A stretch of DNA of 53,985 bases, from the NCBI RefSeq assembly GCF_017815135.1, contig NZ_JAGJCF010000025.1:1-53985 (forward strand), in the 5' to 3' direction. The first letter of the stretch is position 1. Each line of letters starts with the position of its first letter. The notes under the pieces are model-generated. The model saw only the letters and a list, made by a program, of their open reading frames with translations, ran no database searches and was not told where the DNA came from. Made by a program: the position numbers and the translations under genes. The DNA is from Jiella mangrovi (lineage in GTDB: Bacteria; Pseudomonadota; Alphaproteobacteria; Rhizobiales; Rhizobiaceae). Below, in pieces: positions 53,611 through 53,985 of the stretch.

Positions 53611-53985
53611 CTCTGGCAGAACCGAAAGCGACGTCGGTATTGAAAGGCGCCTTGCCACATCTGCAGCATCGGCCTGAGAATCGTAATCGATTTTCGGAAA
53701 GCACGATGCGGTGATTCAATAGGTTAGACTAGAGCGTCCGTTGTGCGTTGATTCAGTGTGCGCGACACGATCCTCGAGAGCCGGCCACGACTTGACCGAT
53801 AAGGCGCAGCATTCGACGCTTCGTCATTCTCGGGCCCCGTCCCGAGAATCCTGTGTGTTCGAATTGGTGTATGGTGGGAGGCGGGAAGGAGGCCGAGAGA
53901 ATCCTGGTCGTCCGCAAGGCAGACCGGTGCCTGGCATGGCCCCTTCCCGCGCCGTCTTCGAAACCTGAACAGTTGCATGAGGCTG
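53611..53985. other. Terminal intergenic region, possible dispersed repeat
   Basis: No convincing gene is seen. AATCGATTTTCGGAAAGCAC at about 53683 and GACTAGAGCGTCCGTTGTGC at about 53727 resemble, from memory, motifs repeated in rhizobial intergenic regions. The short open frames on both strands lack ribosome-binding sites and protein-like composition. Confidence 0.35.

Noticed and set aside
53724-53978. Short open frames at the window end on both strands
   Set aside because: No start signal, no domain and Arg/Ser-rich shadow composition. The region looks more like an intergenic repeat.

Overview
The window is GC-rich chromosomal DNA from an alphaproteobacterium, most likely a member of the Hyphomicrobiales (rhizobia/Aurantimonas-like). 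The signs are a mitochondrial-type complex I accessory subunit (NDUFS4-like), a DUF192 gene beside a double cold-shock-domain gene, a rhizobial-type C-P lyase operon, and dispersed intergenic repeats of the kind common in rhizobia. The species is inferred only from gene content.

Layout. 1-5457: the 3' end of an IS481-like transposase, tRNA-Arg(UCU), the NDUFS4-like gene, tRNA-Pro(UGG), DUF192, a two-CSD protein, an exported unknown protein, a glyoxalase, an M15-type peptidase and tRNA-Glu(UUC). 5543-6403: SseA sulfurtransferase. 6459-20406: a catabolic cluster of unknown substrate, with an FCD-type GntR regulator, a dipeptide-type ABC transporter (binding protein, two permeases, fused double ATPase), an M20-like hydrolase, an ornithine cyclodeaminase-family dehydrogenase, an SDR, a D-cysteine desulfhydrase/ACC deaminase-family PLP enzyme and HyuA/HyuB-type oxoprolinase subunits. 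Two nearly identical 16-bp AT-rich sites, at 7219 and 15724, sit in the two divergent promoter regions and probably bind the GntR regulator, tying the cluster into one regulon. 20513-21872: a TPR protein and an unrecognised protein.

21946-27563 (minus): a PotABCD-type ABC transporter with a PlsC-like acyltransferase gene inside the operon. It diverges from a PHP-domain phosphoesterase gene (27737-28648). The shared promoter region carries two opposed arrays of CGTCAT-type repeats with exact 11-bp periodicity, which is the geometry of PhoB boxes. 28671-40684: PhnF repressor and a full C-P lyase set, phnG-H-I-J-K-L, a hexapeptide acetyltransferase, phnC-D-E, phnM and phnN. Further Pho-box arrays precede phnG and phnC, and a HutC-type operator precedes phnG. 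The whole 22-41 kb segment therefore looks like a phosphate-starvation island for importing and breaking down phosphorus compounds. No phnP is present in the window, and the PHP protein is a candidate substitute. The phn operon is interrupted between phnJ and phnK by a DUF559 gene flanked by two copies of a paired palindromic repeat, and between phnI and phnJ by a small antisense membrane-protein gene.

40858-41423: BrnT/BrnA toxin-antitoxin. 41598-46867: an iron-linked operon of imelysin, di-heme oxidoreductase, second imelysin and DUF1513 protein. 47093-50522: a periplasmic unknown, an MBL-fold hydrolase, a spermidine synthase-like protein and branched-chain aminotransferase. 50716-53610: MarR regulator, OmpR-type response regulator and EnvZ-type kinase. 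The last 375 bases hold no convincing gene.
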